From contig NZ_PYAW01000003.1 in NCBI RefSeq assembly GCF_003014755.1, positions 1-64,000 of the forward strand: a stretch of DNA of 64,000 nucleotides, given 5' to 3'. A program made the position numbers and the translations under genes. The notes beneath the pieces are model-generated. The model saw nothing but the letters and a program-made list of their open reading frames with translations. It was not told the DNA's origin and made no database searches. How positions within the stretch are numbered: the stretch's first letter is position 1; every line of letters begins with the position of its first letter. Source of the DNA: Chitinophaga niastensis. Lineage in GTDB: Bacteria; Bacteroidota; Bacteroidia; Chitinophagales; Chitinophagaceae. This document shows, piece after piece, positions 1 to 12,500 of the stretch.

Positions 1-3000
1 TCCAGCTGTGCTACATCATAGTAGGTCCGGGTAATCTGTGCGTTGGTGCCACTGTTAATGAACAGGTTTGCAGTAGCATCAGGCACAAAAGCGGGTGAAC
101 CAAGATCCAGTGCATTCTTTTTCTCTCCTACTTCTGTAATTCTGCCCAACAAATCATAGTTCGTATAGCTGTACTGGTTAGTTCCCAGGTATTGAACCGC
201 ATTACGGGATGCAATCAGCCGACCTTTCAAATCGTACCAGAAATAGCTGGTATTGGCATCGGGGGTATTTTGCTGTATTACCTGCCCCAGCGAGTTATAA
301 GCGTAATCCGTGCTTAAGCGATGCCTGGGGTATACTGAGGTTGTCTGCACTTCTGTGGTGCCACCATCCGGCAAGGTGGTAGGCGAGCCGGGAGCTGGTG
401 TATTGAAACGGCCCCATGATATTGTATCACGCAGCAAGGCAGTGCTGTAGGCTGCTGCCAAACCAAGACATGACTCTTTAGCATTGGCTGCTATTTCTGT
501 GCTGCTGAGCAGACGTTTGTACATGCGCAGTTGCCGCAGGTAAGACAGGTTTTGCGCAAATGTGGCAGTTCCTGTTGTTGCTGAAGTAATGTCCCATCCG
601 CAGCCGCCAGTCGGGGCATTGGGTGCTACCGGGCAACTTACCCCGTTTACAAATACGCTGATGATCCCGCTGCTGTCCATGTCTGGTCCCTGCAGCACTA
701 CGTGTACCCAGGGGTCCAGTGGCAACAGGGCACTGATATCTACAGATACATCGTTGGATGCACTAATGTCGACACTACCCGTAACAGGGGGGACCAGTTT
801 ATATATGCTGGCATTCAGGTAACTTCCATCTATGCAAAGATTAAAATAAGCTTTATCTACGGCAGCAGAGAGCACCTGCGTAGGACCTCCGTCCGGATTA
901 TACAACCACATTTCCACAGCCTGGTTGGCACCGGTAAGGGTAGTTCCCAACCTGTTCAAAGTGGTATCGGGATTGGTATTAACCTGAGGGCCGGAGTAAG
1001 TACACGAGCTGTAATCAGCACGACGGGCGCGATCTATCTGATCCAGTTTTCCTGCATCATCTATCAGGTCCACTCCTTCCGGTGGAACGGTGCGCAACAG
1101 ATTACCTGCCTGATCATAATAATACAGCGTATAATGATATACCTGCTGAGAAGTATTCAGGCTTACTTTAGTACGTGTTCCACTGCAAACGCTTACATAC
1201 TGGTTACGGAAATCGCGTTTCACAGAATCGATATAAGCACTGTAAGACCTGTTGGCGCCTGTTACGGCGCCATCCACCAGGCTGAGCATACAGCTGTAAG
1301 GATCCACCGCTTCTACACTGTAGGCCGGCGTATTACACAAGCCCACGAGAGGGTTGGTCTGTAGCTGTCTGCGATAGTTATCATAATCTCCGAAGCTAAG
1401 GGTAAAACCCCATCGCTGGTTCAGGTAATTCCGGTATACATTTTTATAGTTGGCGTGCAAGGAATCAACAGTGTTCCCCATAGCAACATTAAAATCATTT
1501 CTTGCCGTCCAGAATTCAGCAGCGGTAATACAGCCTTTGGCAGTACCATCCAGGAATACGGGCAGTTTCACTTCCCCATCCAGCAGATAGCGGCAGTTAC
1601 TACAGCCTTTCAGCAACATATCCAGCTGGGCTGAAGTAATAGACATCCCTTTACCATACTTCGCCACCAGGAAGTTATAAAAAGTAACGCCCGGCTGGGT
1701 AGTTTGCTGCTCCAGCTTTAATGCATTCAGGCGCCTGCAGGTACCTGTATCCGTAGCATTAACTGACCTGGACACCGTTTGTGCTTTGACGTTAGCCGGG
1801 TAAGGTACATCCAACAGCCATGGGTTGCAGAGCATGTTGAACGGTGTTGCACCCATGTAACGCTTTAGCACCTGCTGAAAGGAGGTGTCACCATCTGTAT
1901 TGGGCTTTCCTCCGATGGTAGTGCTGGAACCGTATATGTGATCAATATCTCCGCCCAGGGAGCATATTTCTATAAGCCGTGCGCGGAAGATGTCTATTGT
2001 CGCAGGCGGTATGCATCCGCCAAGCTTTGCCAGCCATTTGTCAACAGTAACCCCACAAGAGGTTTGTATCTGCGCGGCTACTGCTACTCTGGCTTTAGAC
2101 AGATAAACACTCGTATCAGAAGGTGCGCTTTCGTTGTAATTGTAATTGTTGGTACGGGTAATTTTGGTGCTGTATCCTACAGGGCAAGTACCCGGCGGGA
2201 TAGTCGGTGTACCGTAACAACTGAATTGCATTTTACTAAAGACGAAGTCTGCCTCAGGAACAAATGTTGAACTGGGTCCCCGCTGATCCCCGGTAAAGAG
2301 AGTTGTATATATCACATCCTGAGCCCTTCCTGAAATAGTACCGTATATATCTACTCTAAGCGTTAATCCGTCTGGTATAGTCGGTGAACTGGCTTTCCTG
2401 CTAACATTAATCCTGGTAGTATATCCAGGATGAGGTGGATCCAGCCACCAGGTAATCATCGAGGCATTAAAATCAGCGCATGTCAAAGCAGACGATGATG
2501 GCGGCGGAACATAGTTCGTGGAATCTATTAGCGGCACTCTTCCTACAGCACAACTACCTTTACAATACGCATCCGTATTCCTCAATTGCTGATAATACTT
2601 TTCTTTTGCTTCCAGATAAAAGTTCACATACATCTGCCACTGCTTGTCCGGAATACGGCAGTTAGCATCAGGCGTACACTGGTTCCATCTGATAATAAAA
2701 TCGGGGTTACTGTTTACATTGCTGGTGCCACTGGAGTCCATACAATATAACTGGTAGTCCACGTACTGCGACAGGCTTTTATTATTCAGTCTTGAATCAG
2801 TAATATGTAAAACGCTAGAAGCATAATTGTCAAGGTCTGTTTTAAATACACTGTAATAAGCAGCTCCTTTGCCGCCTGTTGCAAAAAAAGGATCTGCTGC
2901 CAACAGCCAGGAACCATTGTTTAGATCATATGCCAATCCGGAACTGATCTGGGGGATATCGGCTACCGTAGTATAGATCTGCGCCAGCCGCTGATCCCAT

Positions 3001-5735
3001 GCCTTGTAAGCGCTGTGATCATTACAAAATCTCAAGGCACAATACTCAGGATGGAATGGTAAAAACTTGCTGCCCCAGTCCGGTTGCCAGTATTTTAACA
3101 GCATCTGCAAGGTGAACGACTGATCACAGGGAGAAATATAAGAGCCATCTTCCAGTAGCACTTTGCTGGCTTCGTACAAAACGTCGCCGGGTGGTCTCAC
3201 AGGAAATGAATCGCGCCAATGCAGATAAAGCACATTGATATCTGTTTCCAATGGATTACCCGCAGAATCAAACAATGCAAATTGCCCGCCCGGACTTACA
3301 TCCTGTATCAGTAAATTTTTTAAACGATCACAGGGAGAAGCCATACAGGTAGTGCGCAAGGTTTGGCAGTTGCTGTACAACGCATCATACAATCCGCCGG
3401 ACCAGGTATCAATAGCCGCCAGATTGAGAACTGTATCCACCCCGTTCTGCTGCATCCTGACTCTGAGGCCGCGCATAAAATCCGCTTTCAGGCCCAATGC
3501 ATCACGGCAGGTAGTACATTCTGAAAAGCATCCGGTAAAATCCTCTCTGCTCAACTGCTCCATTACAAACTGGAACTGTGTTTTCAGATTGGTATTGCGT
3601 GTTATAAAGTCGGTCGTGTATGATTCAATTACACGTGAATTGAGTGCCAGTTCAAAAGTGATATAGTACTCCCCAATTTTATTCATGGGGGCGGTAAAAG
3701 TAGTATCACTGGTGCCGGTGAGGCTACAATCTGATAAGGCGCTTCCTCTTTTTATATTGGCAAGGTCCAGTATCTTATTGTTACAATCATCGCTCATGCT
3801 GATCTTCAGCTCATAATAACAATTACTGCAAATCGTTACTCCGTTCTGCACATAATTTTTTATCAGCTTATCCATGCTAAAGGTGAAAGATGCCGTTGCA
3901 TCCGGCACGGAAGCCAGGTAAGTGGTGGTGGCAGTAAGCTTCAAGGTGGCCGGATCAAATACAAATCGCTCCGGCTGCAGCAATACCAGATTCTTTTTTA
4001 TGGCCGCCGGCTTTGATGGCAACGGGAGTAAAGTGGTATCGGGAGTATCTCCGGTAAGTGCCGTTGCCACTGTTTTTCCTGATGCATTCTGGTAAGAAAT
4101 GCTGATTTGCCCGTTGGGATCTATCACCATATTTTTCAGATAGTGGTCTGCAAAACCGGCATCATTACCAAACAATCTGTCCAGTTCCCATTGTTCCGGT
4201 TTTCCGTAGTAATACCTCGTAGCATGATTATTCAGTACCGTAGTATTAGGCTGTAGTATCGCGCCCACTCCACCTTTCACGGCTACCCTTCCGGTGTTAT
4301 CAGGAGTATAGGAAGTAATGGCCAATGGCAAACCTTCTGCATCCGGAATATATTTATTGTATGGGTCTGTGGTTAAGAAATCATTTGCGGGAGAATAATA
4401 CTTAGCGGCTCCGCCAGTGGTTTCCAGTAGGTCGGGCTTACCGATGCAGTTGCCCACCAAACCTTTGAACACATTAGTGTAGGTATATGCTCCGCCACCA
4501 ACTTTCCGGTTGAAGGAAGGGAAATACTGCAATATCTGTGAATTGGTAGGCGCCGGTAAAATATTGGCTACTGAGCGGCCAAACTGATCATAAACATTTT
4601 CCTGTACAACAGCTACTGCATCGCTGTTATTGACCGTAACAATCTGCCTGTTCCGCAGGGTACCATCAAAATAGCTCACCACTTCTTTTTTCTTGCCTTC
4701 TTCTGCGTAAGAAGCATTGTATTGCCAGTTAAGTCCGGGCTGATGCCAGCTGTTATTCAGTATTACCACACCGGGAACCGTTATCCCGTCAGATTTAATC
4801 TGATAACTCCAGGGGCCTTCATTTCTGTAAGTACCGCTTTCATCTACAGTACGTAACCGGAGAAGGAGATATTGGTTGTTGTTAACCAGTGAAATAACAT
4901 AGCTGTTCTGCACTACCGTAACGCGGGTGGCGTTATTGCGGAACATAGGCGCCAGCACAGCAACAGTGGCAGAAGTGCCTGCCTGTGCCAATATAGCGCC
5001 ATTGGAGGATTCTTCATCTATAAAAGTCCATTCAAGATCATACTTCTGTGCACCTGCTATTACATCCCAGTTCACGCTTACGGAGCTGGCAGTGGGAATA
5101 ATGGCGGCAGCTCTCATGATCATGCCTGAGCCGCTCTTCACCGTGGGATCACTTCCTGTGCCGGTGTTGACAGATACAGATGGTATCAGTGATTGCCCGC
5201 TTTGCGGAAGATAGTCCCTGTTCACCACCACCTGTGCATTCAATGAAAATATAGGTGGTAGCTCCTGTAGTTCTTTACTACTGATATCGTTGATGGTGAT
5301 CTTTATCTTATAGGCATTTTTAAAATCATATTGTGCAGACACCTGGTACACAGCCCCCACTGCGGTGTCATAATTGATTTCAAGAAGGGCATGTTCAATA
5401 GTGATGGGGAGGTCCTGCCCGGGTTGACTCCAGTATTCTATCTTCAGGTCGGCCTTACAGGAGAATGGTTTATCAAATACGGTGATGGAATCACGGTAAA
5501 GACTAAACGTGATTACGTTCAATACAGAATTGTTCCTTATGCTGTTCCAATCATAAGCGGGATTCTCGAACTTTTCGTCTTTCACCAGCAGGGTATCGCC
5601 TTTTTTTAGCTGTCCCTGTATCTTTTGCTGGTAAGGCTCTACGGCAGCCGTTGACTTGCTGGCACTGGCACATAACAGTAGCATTGCCACTGCTATAATC
5701 CCGGATAATTTCATGAAGTGCTTGATCAAAGCCAT
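1..5735 (-). CDS. Giant secreted RHS/YD-repeat protein, C-terminus beyond window
   Basis: Open from an ATG at 5735 to the window edge, about 1911 codons, so the C-terminus (where RHS proteins carry their core and any toxin domain) is not visible. The N-terminus has two basic residues, a hydrophobic stretch and an AxA-like site near residue 30, so Sec export is likely. Residues about 1580-1750 (genome 490-1000) resemble a LamG/concanavalin-like sandwich. YD-type motifs are visible, for example YDQFGRSVANI at about residue 390 and YDLKGRL and YDLLGRI in the last 80 visible codons. The middle is cysteine-rich, with several CxxC pairs (CSNC, CTTC, CSNC) that could form disulfides or bind metal. 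It is the last visible gene of a six-gene minus-strand unit, 29 bases after the 271-aa gene. A second start at 5714 (MKLSG) is possible. RHS family assignment is good; function (adhesin, toxin shell or other) is not known. Confidence 0.8.
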   Translation of the reverse strand, partial: MALIKHFMKLSGIIAVAMLLLCASASKSTAAVEPYQQKIQGQLKKGDTLLVKDEKFENPAYDWNSIRNNSVLNVITFSLYRDSITVFDKPFSCKADLKIEYWSQPGQDLPITIEHALLEINYDTAVGAVYQVSAQYDFKNAYKIKITINDISSKELQELPPIFSLNAQVVVNRDYLPQSGQSLIPSVSVNTGTGSDPTVKSGSGMIMRAAAIIPTASSVSVNWDVIAGAQKYDLEWTFIDEESSNGAILAQAGTSATVAVLAPMFRNNATRVTVVQNSYVISLVNNNQYLLLRLRTVDESGTYRNEGPWSYQIKSDGITVPGVVILNNSWHQPGLNWQYNASYAEEGKKKEVVSYFDGTLRNRQIVTVNNSDAVAVVQENVYDQFGRSVANILPAPTNSQILQYFPSFNRKVGGGAYTYTNVFKGLVGNCIGKPDLLETTGGAAKYYSPANDFLTTDPYNKYIPDAEGLPLAITSYTPDNTGRVAVKGGVGAILQPNTTVLNNHATRYYYGKPEQWELDRLFGNDAGFADHYLKNMVIDPNGQISISYQNASGKTVATALTGDTPDTTLLPLPSKPAAIKKNLVLLQPERFVFDPATLKLTATTTYLASVPDATASFTFSMDKLIKNYVQNGVTICSNCYYELKISMSDDCNNKILDLANIKRGSALSDCSLTGTSDTTFTAPMNKIGEYYITFELALNSRVIESYTTDFITRNTNLKTQFQFVMEQLSREDFTGCFSECTTCRDALGLKADFMRGLRVRMQQNGVDTVLNLAAIDTWSGGLYDALYSNCQTLRTTCMASPCDRLKNLLIQDVSPGGQFALFDSAGNPLETDINVLYLHWRDSFPVRPPGDVLYEASKVLLEDGSYISPCDQSFTLQMLLKYWQPDWGSKFLPFHPEYCALRFCNDHSAYKAWDQRLAQIYTTVADIPQISSGLAYDLNNGSWLLAADPFFATGGKGAAYYSVFKTDLDNYASSVLHITDSRLNNKSLSQYVDYQLYCMDSSGTSNVNSNPDFIIRWNQCTPDANCRIPDKQWQMYVNFYLEAKEKYYQQLRNTDAYCKGSCAVGRVPLIDSTNYVPPPSSSALTCADFNASMITWWLDPPHPGYTTRINVSRKASSPTIPDGLTLRVDIYGTISGRAQDVIYTTLFTGDQRGPSSTFVPEADFVFSKMQFSCYGTPTIPPGTCPVGYSTKITRTNNYNYNESAPSDTSVYLSKARVAVAAQIQTSCGVTVDKWLAKLGGCIPPATIDIFRARLIEICSLGGDIDHIYGSSTTIGGKPNTDGDTSFQQVLKRYMGATPFNMLCNPWLLDVPYPANVKAQTVSRSVNATDTGTCRRLNALKLEQQTTQPGVTFYNFLVAKYGKGMSITSAQLDMLLKGCSNCRYLLDGEVKLPVFLDGTAKGCITAAEFWTARNDFNVAMGNTVDSLHANYKNVYRNYLNQRWGFTLSFGDYDNYRRQLQTNPLVGLCNTPAYSVEAVDPYSCMLSLVDGAVTGANRSYSAYIDSVKRDFRNQYVSVCSGTRTKVSLNTSQQVYHYTLYYYDQAGNLLRTVPPEGVDLIDDAGKLDQIDRARRADYSSCTYSGPQVNTNPDTTLNRLGTTLTGANQAVEMWLYNPDGGPTQVLSAAVDKAYFNLCIDGSYLNASIYKLVPPVTGSVDISASNDVSVDISALLPLDPWVHVVLQGPDMDSSGIISVFVNGVSCPVAPNAPTGGCGWDITSATTGTATFAQNLSYLRQLRMYKRLLSSTEIAANAKESCLGLAAAYSTALLRDTISWGRFNTPAPGSPTTLPDGGTTEVQTTSVYPRHRLSTDYAYNSLGQVIQQNTPDANTSYFWYDLKGRLIASRNAVQYLGTNQYSYTNYDLLGRITEVGEKKNALDLGSPAFVPDATANLFINSGTNAQITRTYYDVAQL

Positions 5736-5764
5736 ATATAAACAGGCATTAAATGAGGTTAACA

Positions 5765-6580
5765 TTAGAATAAGCTGATCAGTGTGTAATCCGCGTAGGC
5801 GCCGGCGGGTTTCCACCCCTCCCGTCCCTGTACGAGGTAACTGCCTGGCCGGAGTAAAGCATCCGGTATATGATCTTCTCTCCATTGGTTTATAGAAATC
5901 TTCACCTCCTTATCCATGCTGTTATTCAGCGGATCATTGAGATTGGTAAGCCGCATATAAAGTCCTTTCAGTACTCTGGCCGCCGGGTCATAATCGAACC
6001 GGTATTCCTTACAGGTAATGTGGTTGCCGCATAATAACCTGACACTGCCCTTTGATTCTTCTGCGCTGCCCGCAAGGGTATAATGTTCACTCATCCAGAT
6101 CCTGACCAGGCTGTCTGCCGGAAGCTGGAAAGGCGGCATTACTTTCCTGGCCGGCCCAACAAACATTTTCTTTGTGTTATGACTAACGGAGACGTATATA
6201 TTTTTAAGCGCGATCATTTCCACGTCGCCGGTCTGATAATACAGCTCATCTCCATTTTTGCAGAACCTGAAGGGACTATGCAGGGAGGCAGTGCTATCAG
6301 CAGGATCAGTAGCGTCCATTGCACCGCTGGCAAAAACTACGCGGCAGGAATCCATGTGAGCATATACTGCAATCAGTTCATTCAGCCTGTTTTTATCTTC
6401 CTGGGAATAAGTAACCCCATTATCTGCAACAGGTGGTGTTACCGCTGTATGCGGTGCACCATGCAGCCAGTGCGGCACACGGGCAAATGTCACCGCTACA
6501 ACGGTAATTGCCAGTAAAGGGACCAGTATCTTCAGCAACCAGGCATATTTTTTCATAGCAAGGGATTGAATCTTTTTCAT
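5765..6580 (-). CDS. Membrane-anchored protein of RHS operon, unknown function
   Basis: A 271-aa protein with a short basic N-terminus followed by one hydrophobic segment (about residues 14-33), consistent with an uncleaved signal anchor; the rest looks periplasmic. I do not recognise the family. Its ATG overlaps the stop of the upstream 2259-aa gene by one base (TAATG), so translational coupling is likely. It sits exactly between the two giant RHS-like genes, which suggests a helper, anchor or assembly role, but this is inference from position only. Confidence 0.7.
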   Translation of the reverse strand: MKKIQSLAMKKYAWLLKILVPLLAITVVAVTFARVPHWLHGAPHTAVTPPVADNGVTYSQEDKNRLNELIAVYAHMDSCRVVFASGAMDATDPADSTASLHSPFRFCKNGDELYYQTGDVEMIALKNIYVSVSHNTKKMFVGPARKVMPPFQLPADSLVRIWMSEHYTLAGSAEESKGSVRLLCGNHITCKEYRFDYDPAARVLKGLYMRLTNLNDPLNNSMDKEVKISINQWREDHIPDALLRPGSYLVQGREGWKPAGAYADYTLISLF

Positions 6581-9500
6581 TAATTAATTTTGCGAAATAC
6601 AGAACGGGTTTCTTTCAGTGTCATAATCCCCAGATCGGTTTCTTTCTTCACTCTGACAAGGGTACCTTCATCATCGTACTCATAAAATGTGGCAAAATTG
6701 TTTTCATCCATTTCGGCCATCAACCGCAGTGTCCTCTCATCGTAAGCATACGTTTTAATGGTGGCGTTATATGGGAATATGCGGATATCATCAATAGCCG
6801 CAGATGCCGATGCCGGAATCAATAACCGGAGCCCGCCTGATGTAGTGGTTATCAGTGCCATATCCAGCACTCCTTCCACTTGCTTCCAGCCTTCCACTAC
6901 AGCTTTCACTTGCAGTGGGATATTTTGATTATTGGCATAGAGACTTATAGGCTGACTGCCACCGCTGCTGCCGTCTTTCACCCATGCCGAGAAAACATAT
7001 TTCTTTGTCGGCATAGGCTGAAAACCTTGAGGATAAAGGCCCTGGGTGAGTTTACGTATATACTGCCCCGTTACATCATTATCCAGGTAATTGCCACTCT
7101 GAGGTTTATGCTCCAGGCTATGTACATTGGCTACCAGTTCTATGGATTTAGTCAGTTTGAGGCAATAATTGCCGGTATGCGCATCATCAGATTTCAGGTA
7201 ATCAGCATAAGTACTGCCCAGGGAATTGTAGATATTGAAACTACCATCTCCACAGGAAACAGCGCCGCAAATGCCATTAAATTTATAATCCTCAAATCCA
7301 TCGTAAAACAATTCCCGGCTCATGCTGTTGCTGCCAACGGCCACCGGAATGGCGCCCCTGTAGCCATATACCGCACTGCTGTACCTGAACAACGCATCTT
7401 TATTCTCCAACTCCTGACCATACTTATCGTATAATGTTACGTAGCGGCTGGTAACCCATTTATCATTGGCAGGAACGGCATCCCATTTAACACCGGTAGC
7501 ATCATAGTACCAATAGGATCTAAATCCGGGGAGATAACCACTGTTACGCAAATTAAGCCCGGCACCTTTGTTAGCAAATATCTGCTGATCAGTACGGCTT
7601 CCCTCATACACTTTTTCTTCTGACACACGCCAGTTCCCCAGAACACCGGTCAGGTAAGGGTTAACTATTACCGACCTGGAATCGCAGACATAGGGCGAAT
7701 CACAGATGTTGGGAGTTGCTCCGTTCACGCACTGGTACCTGGATATTCGTCTGTTACCGTTCTGGTCCAGTATATAACTATTTACCGGAGCCGTATTTAG
7801 CGCGCCCGTATTTAGTGTATCCTTGAATTGCGTTGAGGAAAAGACAGTGTAGTTACTCACCAGGCCTTCACTGATATTGAACAAGGCATCAGGCGACATG
7901 CTATAGATTTCAAGACCTGCTGCACCCGGATTCTGAGCATCCGGAAGCATTGGTGTGGAAATATTCTGGAACTCCATACGCAGCCGGTGTTTGCCTGTTG
8001 TAACCGTATAGGGGACTATCTTCCATGCGTTGTAGTAATTTACATTATCGCCCAAATTGGGCGTATTAATTACCAGCTGATCATCAATATATACTCTCAG
8101 TAAATTATCTGCACCGTAACCAATGGCATATGTTCCTGCTGTTGGCGCAGTAAAACAGGCTTCCACCCCCATCCAGGTATTCATATAACCAATCGCCACA
8201 CCATTAAGCCAGATGGCTACCTGGTTCATGCGCCCGCAGACGGTGGATACAAGCGGTACTATTGAGTTCATGCTTATAGCCGCGGATTTCATGGCTGCAA
8301 TTTTGCCGGCAGAATCTGTAGGAACACTGGCTGCAGGTGTGCTGCTTGCTGCAAAGGAAGCGCTTTGCGCCATGAAGGAGGTTCCACCGGAGCAATTGCC
8401 ACCCCAGAATGAGTTCGACTTAGTTTTGGTACTATTATCAGCCATCACAAATACAGCACCGCTGGTTCCATATACAGCGTTCATTAGTCCGGTTACCACC
8501 TTCAACGTATCATTCATATTTTTAACCGGCAAAAGTTCACATCTGGTGCCATCCGGGTTAAGCGTATATCCCGACGGACAGCTGAGACACATTTTTGCGC
8601 CCCACTCCTCTTCATATAATACGGCTTTGGCATCTGTTACTTTATAAGAAGTACCATCTGCTGTAGAAAAAACAGCCAGCTGGTTCGCTACAACAGGATT
8701 TTTCAGACATAATATGGTGCCCGCAGAAGCGCCAGGCTGGTTCCTGTAGCCAGAGCGATACAATTTTACATCACCGTTAAAATTACTTACGAGATTACCT
8801 CCATCGTCTATCAGTCTTACGCGGCTAACTGCATCATTGGCTGTTGGAGAACTGATCACCCAATATCTCTTACCAAAATTATTCGGATTATTCAGATCCA
8901 TCATTTCATCACCACCGGTAAGCAGACTTGAAAATTGTGGCGCTATGATACCGTTGGCATCAGTAGTAAGTTGCTTAAAAACAGTATTTATATTCTTATA
9001 TGCACCCGACATTTTATTGTACCTCCAATAAGCCGGCAGATTCACGGAGTATACAGGATCGTTGTACTCATTATTAGTACGTGTAACAACCGGTTGACCT
9101 GTATAGCGGTCAAATACCAGGTTGGCAGCAGTAACGGTAGATCCGTTTATAGTTTTCACTACATGGTCCAAAATACCCGTTTGCTGCACTGTTTTAAGGA
9201 CAGCAGCTGAACGGAACAGTTTATAGTTATCGTTATCCTTGCGGGGCCAATGTGGTATGGGTAGTGGTATTCCAAATATAAACGGGATCACATCAACTCC
9301 CAGCTGAATGGCTGTTCCAAAGTCTTTGCTCTCCTGTTCACGCATATCTGTAATCATCTCTATTTCACGGCCAATCACTTCCGCCGGATTGATATTACCT
9401 TTTTCATCGATGGTAGCCACTGTATTGTTCAGTTGCTGTTTACCAGCATCCAGTGCAGCCGATTTATAATAATAAGCGGAGGACGATATTTCCGCTCCAC

Positions 9501-12500
9501 TCTGGTTAAATACCCTTTCTGCCTTTGACTTGCCATGCATATCATTTAACCAGATCACATATCCCTGCGACATGGCCAGCTCATATACCTGATTGGCGCC
9601 GCTGAAAGAAGACCAGCCTGAAGGCCCTTTCCGCATTACATCCGGCCTTGCCTGAGCGGCTACGATAACCGGATAATCCTTTGCAGTATAAAATTCGTGT
9701 TGTATCCAGCCGGTTGACTTCAGTGGATCTGCATTGCCCGAGGCATCCAGATCCCGCACAATTACATTGCTATACCCTACCTGGGGCGCAGGGAATAAAC
9801 TTTCTCCAAAAGGTTCTTCCAGATAAAAATAATTGGTAAGCGTTCCTTTGGATTCCTGGCTATAAGGTACCGGCATACGCATAGGATTTTCATCGGCCCC
9901 GATAGAAGGCTCATAGGATGCCACACCACTGCTGATAGTATCAGCACCTGTGGTAATACGATATTCGTATTGCTGCCCGTAACCGGCAGCGGGAGCTGTA
10001 TTGCCGCTCATTACATCCCAGGCATCCATCATCCGGATTTTCCTGACCCTGGCCGGTCCGCCTATTTTGATACCATTACCTTTCACCACACGGGCAAAAC
10101 TTTTACTAAGATTGGCAGTAACTGCAAAATTGTTTTGCTGCGCCCGTTCATTAAAATTCTTTCTCAGTTCACTAAGATTACCTATAGCATTTACAATCGC
10201 ATTCAAAGCTCTTTCAATACCTGACGCGTCTTTGATCCGGTCTTCATATCCCGGATAGGCGTACATAGGGTATTCCAGCCGCATCTTCTGCCAGGCAGCC
10301 ATAATGAAAGGATTTGCGGTAACATTTCCTTCGGTAATATCCTTAAAGATGATGTTATAGGTCCCGTCTTTATTATCCCTCACTTTTACCACTTCCCCAT
10401 AACACGACACATTATCAAAATAACTGTCGGAGGTATTGTAGGGCTGGTCGGAGACATTCATATTCATCTTTACATAAAAATCATTTCTCCCGTTCAGGTA
10501 ATCCGTCACAAAATTCTGCAGGATAGCGGCATCATTTGCCCCCCGGAGTGGGCCAGGCGCAGCTATCTTAAAGCCGTGAGCATCTCCCATAGAAGTAGTT
10601 ACTGTACCAAGGCTATCCTTTACCATTGCATTAATGCTGACCATCTGCATGGCTCTACGATCCTGCACATACGCATAGTCTCCCGATTCATACTCCACAT
10701 TAATGCTTCCTCCTGTGGGCAAGGTTATTGTGGAAAGGTTCCATTTTCGGGCGTTGTTATTGGTAATGGCAGTATCCTGAATGGTATAGGGAAACTCGTC
10801 ATTTCTCATAGCGCCAAAACCACCACCGGCATTATCTGTACCAGGCTTGAACATCCCCCAGCGGTCTGATGAGAGGAGCGCATAGTTCTGATTATTGGCA
10901 TAATCAAACTGATAAGGATGATGCATGCCTTTTTTTGACGTTGCATATGTAAAGTATACTTTCTTCAATGTGAGTTTTCCGCCCCCTTTGCTGTTATTAG
11001 GTACGCCGGGGCAGAGAGAATAATCATATTCGAAGTAGGCGGTTTTAATAGGCTGCGTAAGGTCACTTTTAGAATACAACCTTATTTCTTTCAGTCTGCG
11101 TTGTTTTACGTTGTTATTAATCTGGCCATAAAAATTTGTTACACCCAGCGCATCGTCCCTGTCATCCGTAATAAAATAGGCGATCTTTGTTTTTGTTTCT
11201 ATAGAATTGAGATACCACAATTCTTTTTCACCATATATCACGCTGCCCTTATCATCTGTAGGATCTGCATTCAGTCCGCGGTTGTATAAAGCCTTGCCGG
11301 CTGCCATTGGTGTGCGCCAGCCAAAGTTGCCGTCAACTTTCGAGTAATTAAATTTCACAGCAGTACCCAGATCATCGTCGGTAATCCCGTTGTTGGTCAC
11401 GTCTACATAATCAGGGCTTAATATGGAAGTGAGAAGAAAAGAAGATGCGTAAGCCGGCTGTATTTCATGCTGGTAATATTTATCTTTCCCGTAATCATGC
11501 ATGACCTCCCCGTTCGGCAAAGTGTCCATACTGATTAGGTTCTGCGCGATATCTGCCTGAGTAGATTTGTATGCCGGGTTTACTGCAAAAGTATATTCAT
11601 CCTGATGCAGGTTATAAACGGGTAATCCATATACTGCCCTTTTGCCATCACTTTCGGTGACGGTAATCTCCGAAATATGTTGCATTTTTTTATTCGCATC
11701 TTTTCTGCTGATAACGGATGCTATATCCGGCCCGCAGACAGGTGGCGTCTTTAAAGTGCTGTCGTAAAATTTATACGAATTATAACTATTATTGGCAGAG
11801 GTTCTCAATGCCTCTGCTACAGTAAGATAACTGATAGGAGAAGTCCTGATCTGACGGCCATTTTTCTTATACGCACCAGATGGTATAAAGGTATTCCCAT
11901 TTTTATCATGCAGTTTTGCCAATGCGGTTCTTTCCGTCAGCGATACAGCCACCAGCTTATCTCCCTGTATGCTGTTCACATAACCTGCATCTTCTGCAGT
12001 CTGTTCATTCATCATCTTAAAATAGGCCTGTTCTTCCAGCAGCTTGGTGGGATCACTTTTATAGTCGGCAACGGATAAAAACAAATTATTGTTCTGCCAC
12101 TTCCTGGTAGTATTGGTTACCGTCTGGTCATAAAACTGCACACCGCCATGAAAATATCCTCCAAAGCCATAATCTGCTCCTATAGATAAATTGCTGGACT
12201 TGTCCTCCACATTAGGATCGAACACTACGCCGGAGTTTCCCCTTTGCAGCCTGAATTGGCCGCTGCCAGCCTGATTGGTATAGGAAAATACATCCGGCGT
12301 AACCACAGGAAGTGCTATGTTGGGTAAATTGGCGATAACAGGATTTTCTTTTTCCCGCATGAAGTCCATGACGGCTTCTTTTACATTCGTGCCCCTATCC
12401 GCATACAAATAGCCATAAGCCGCATTTGTATTAATTTCAGACTGCACTTCCTGTTTGCTCATGTAACCTGTAAGGCCTCCGCCGGCAAACACCGTATATC

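Noticed and set aside
702..1364. Plus-strand 220-codon open frame
   Set aside because: It is antisense to the long RHS/YD frame, with no protein-like motifs; a shadow of the minus-strand gene.
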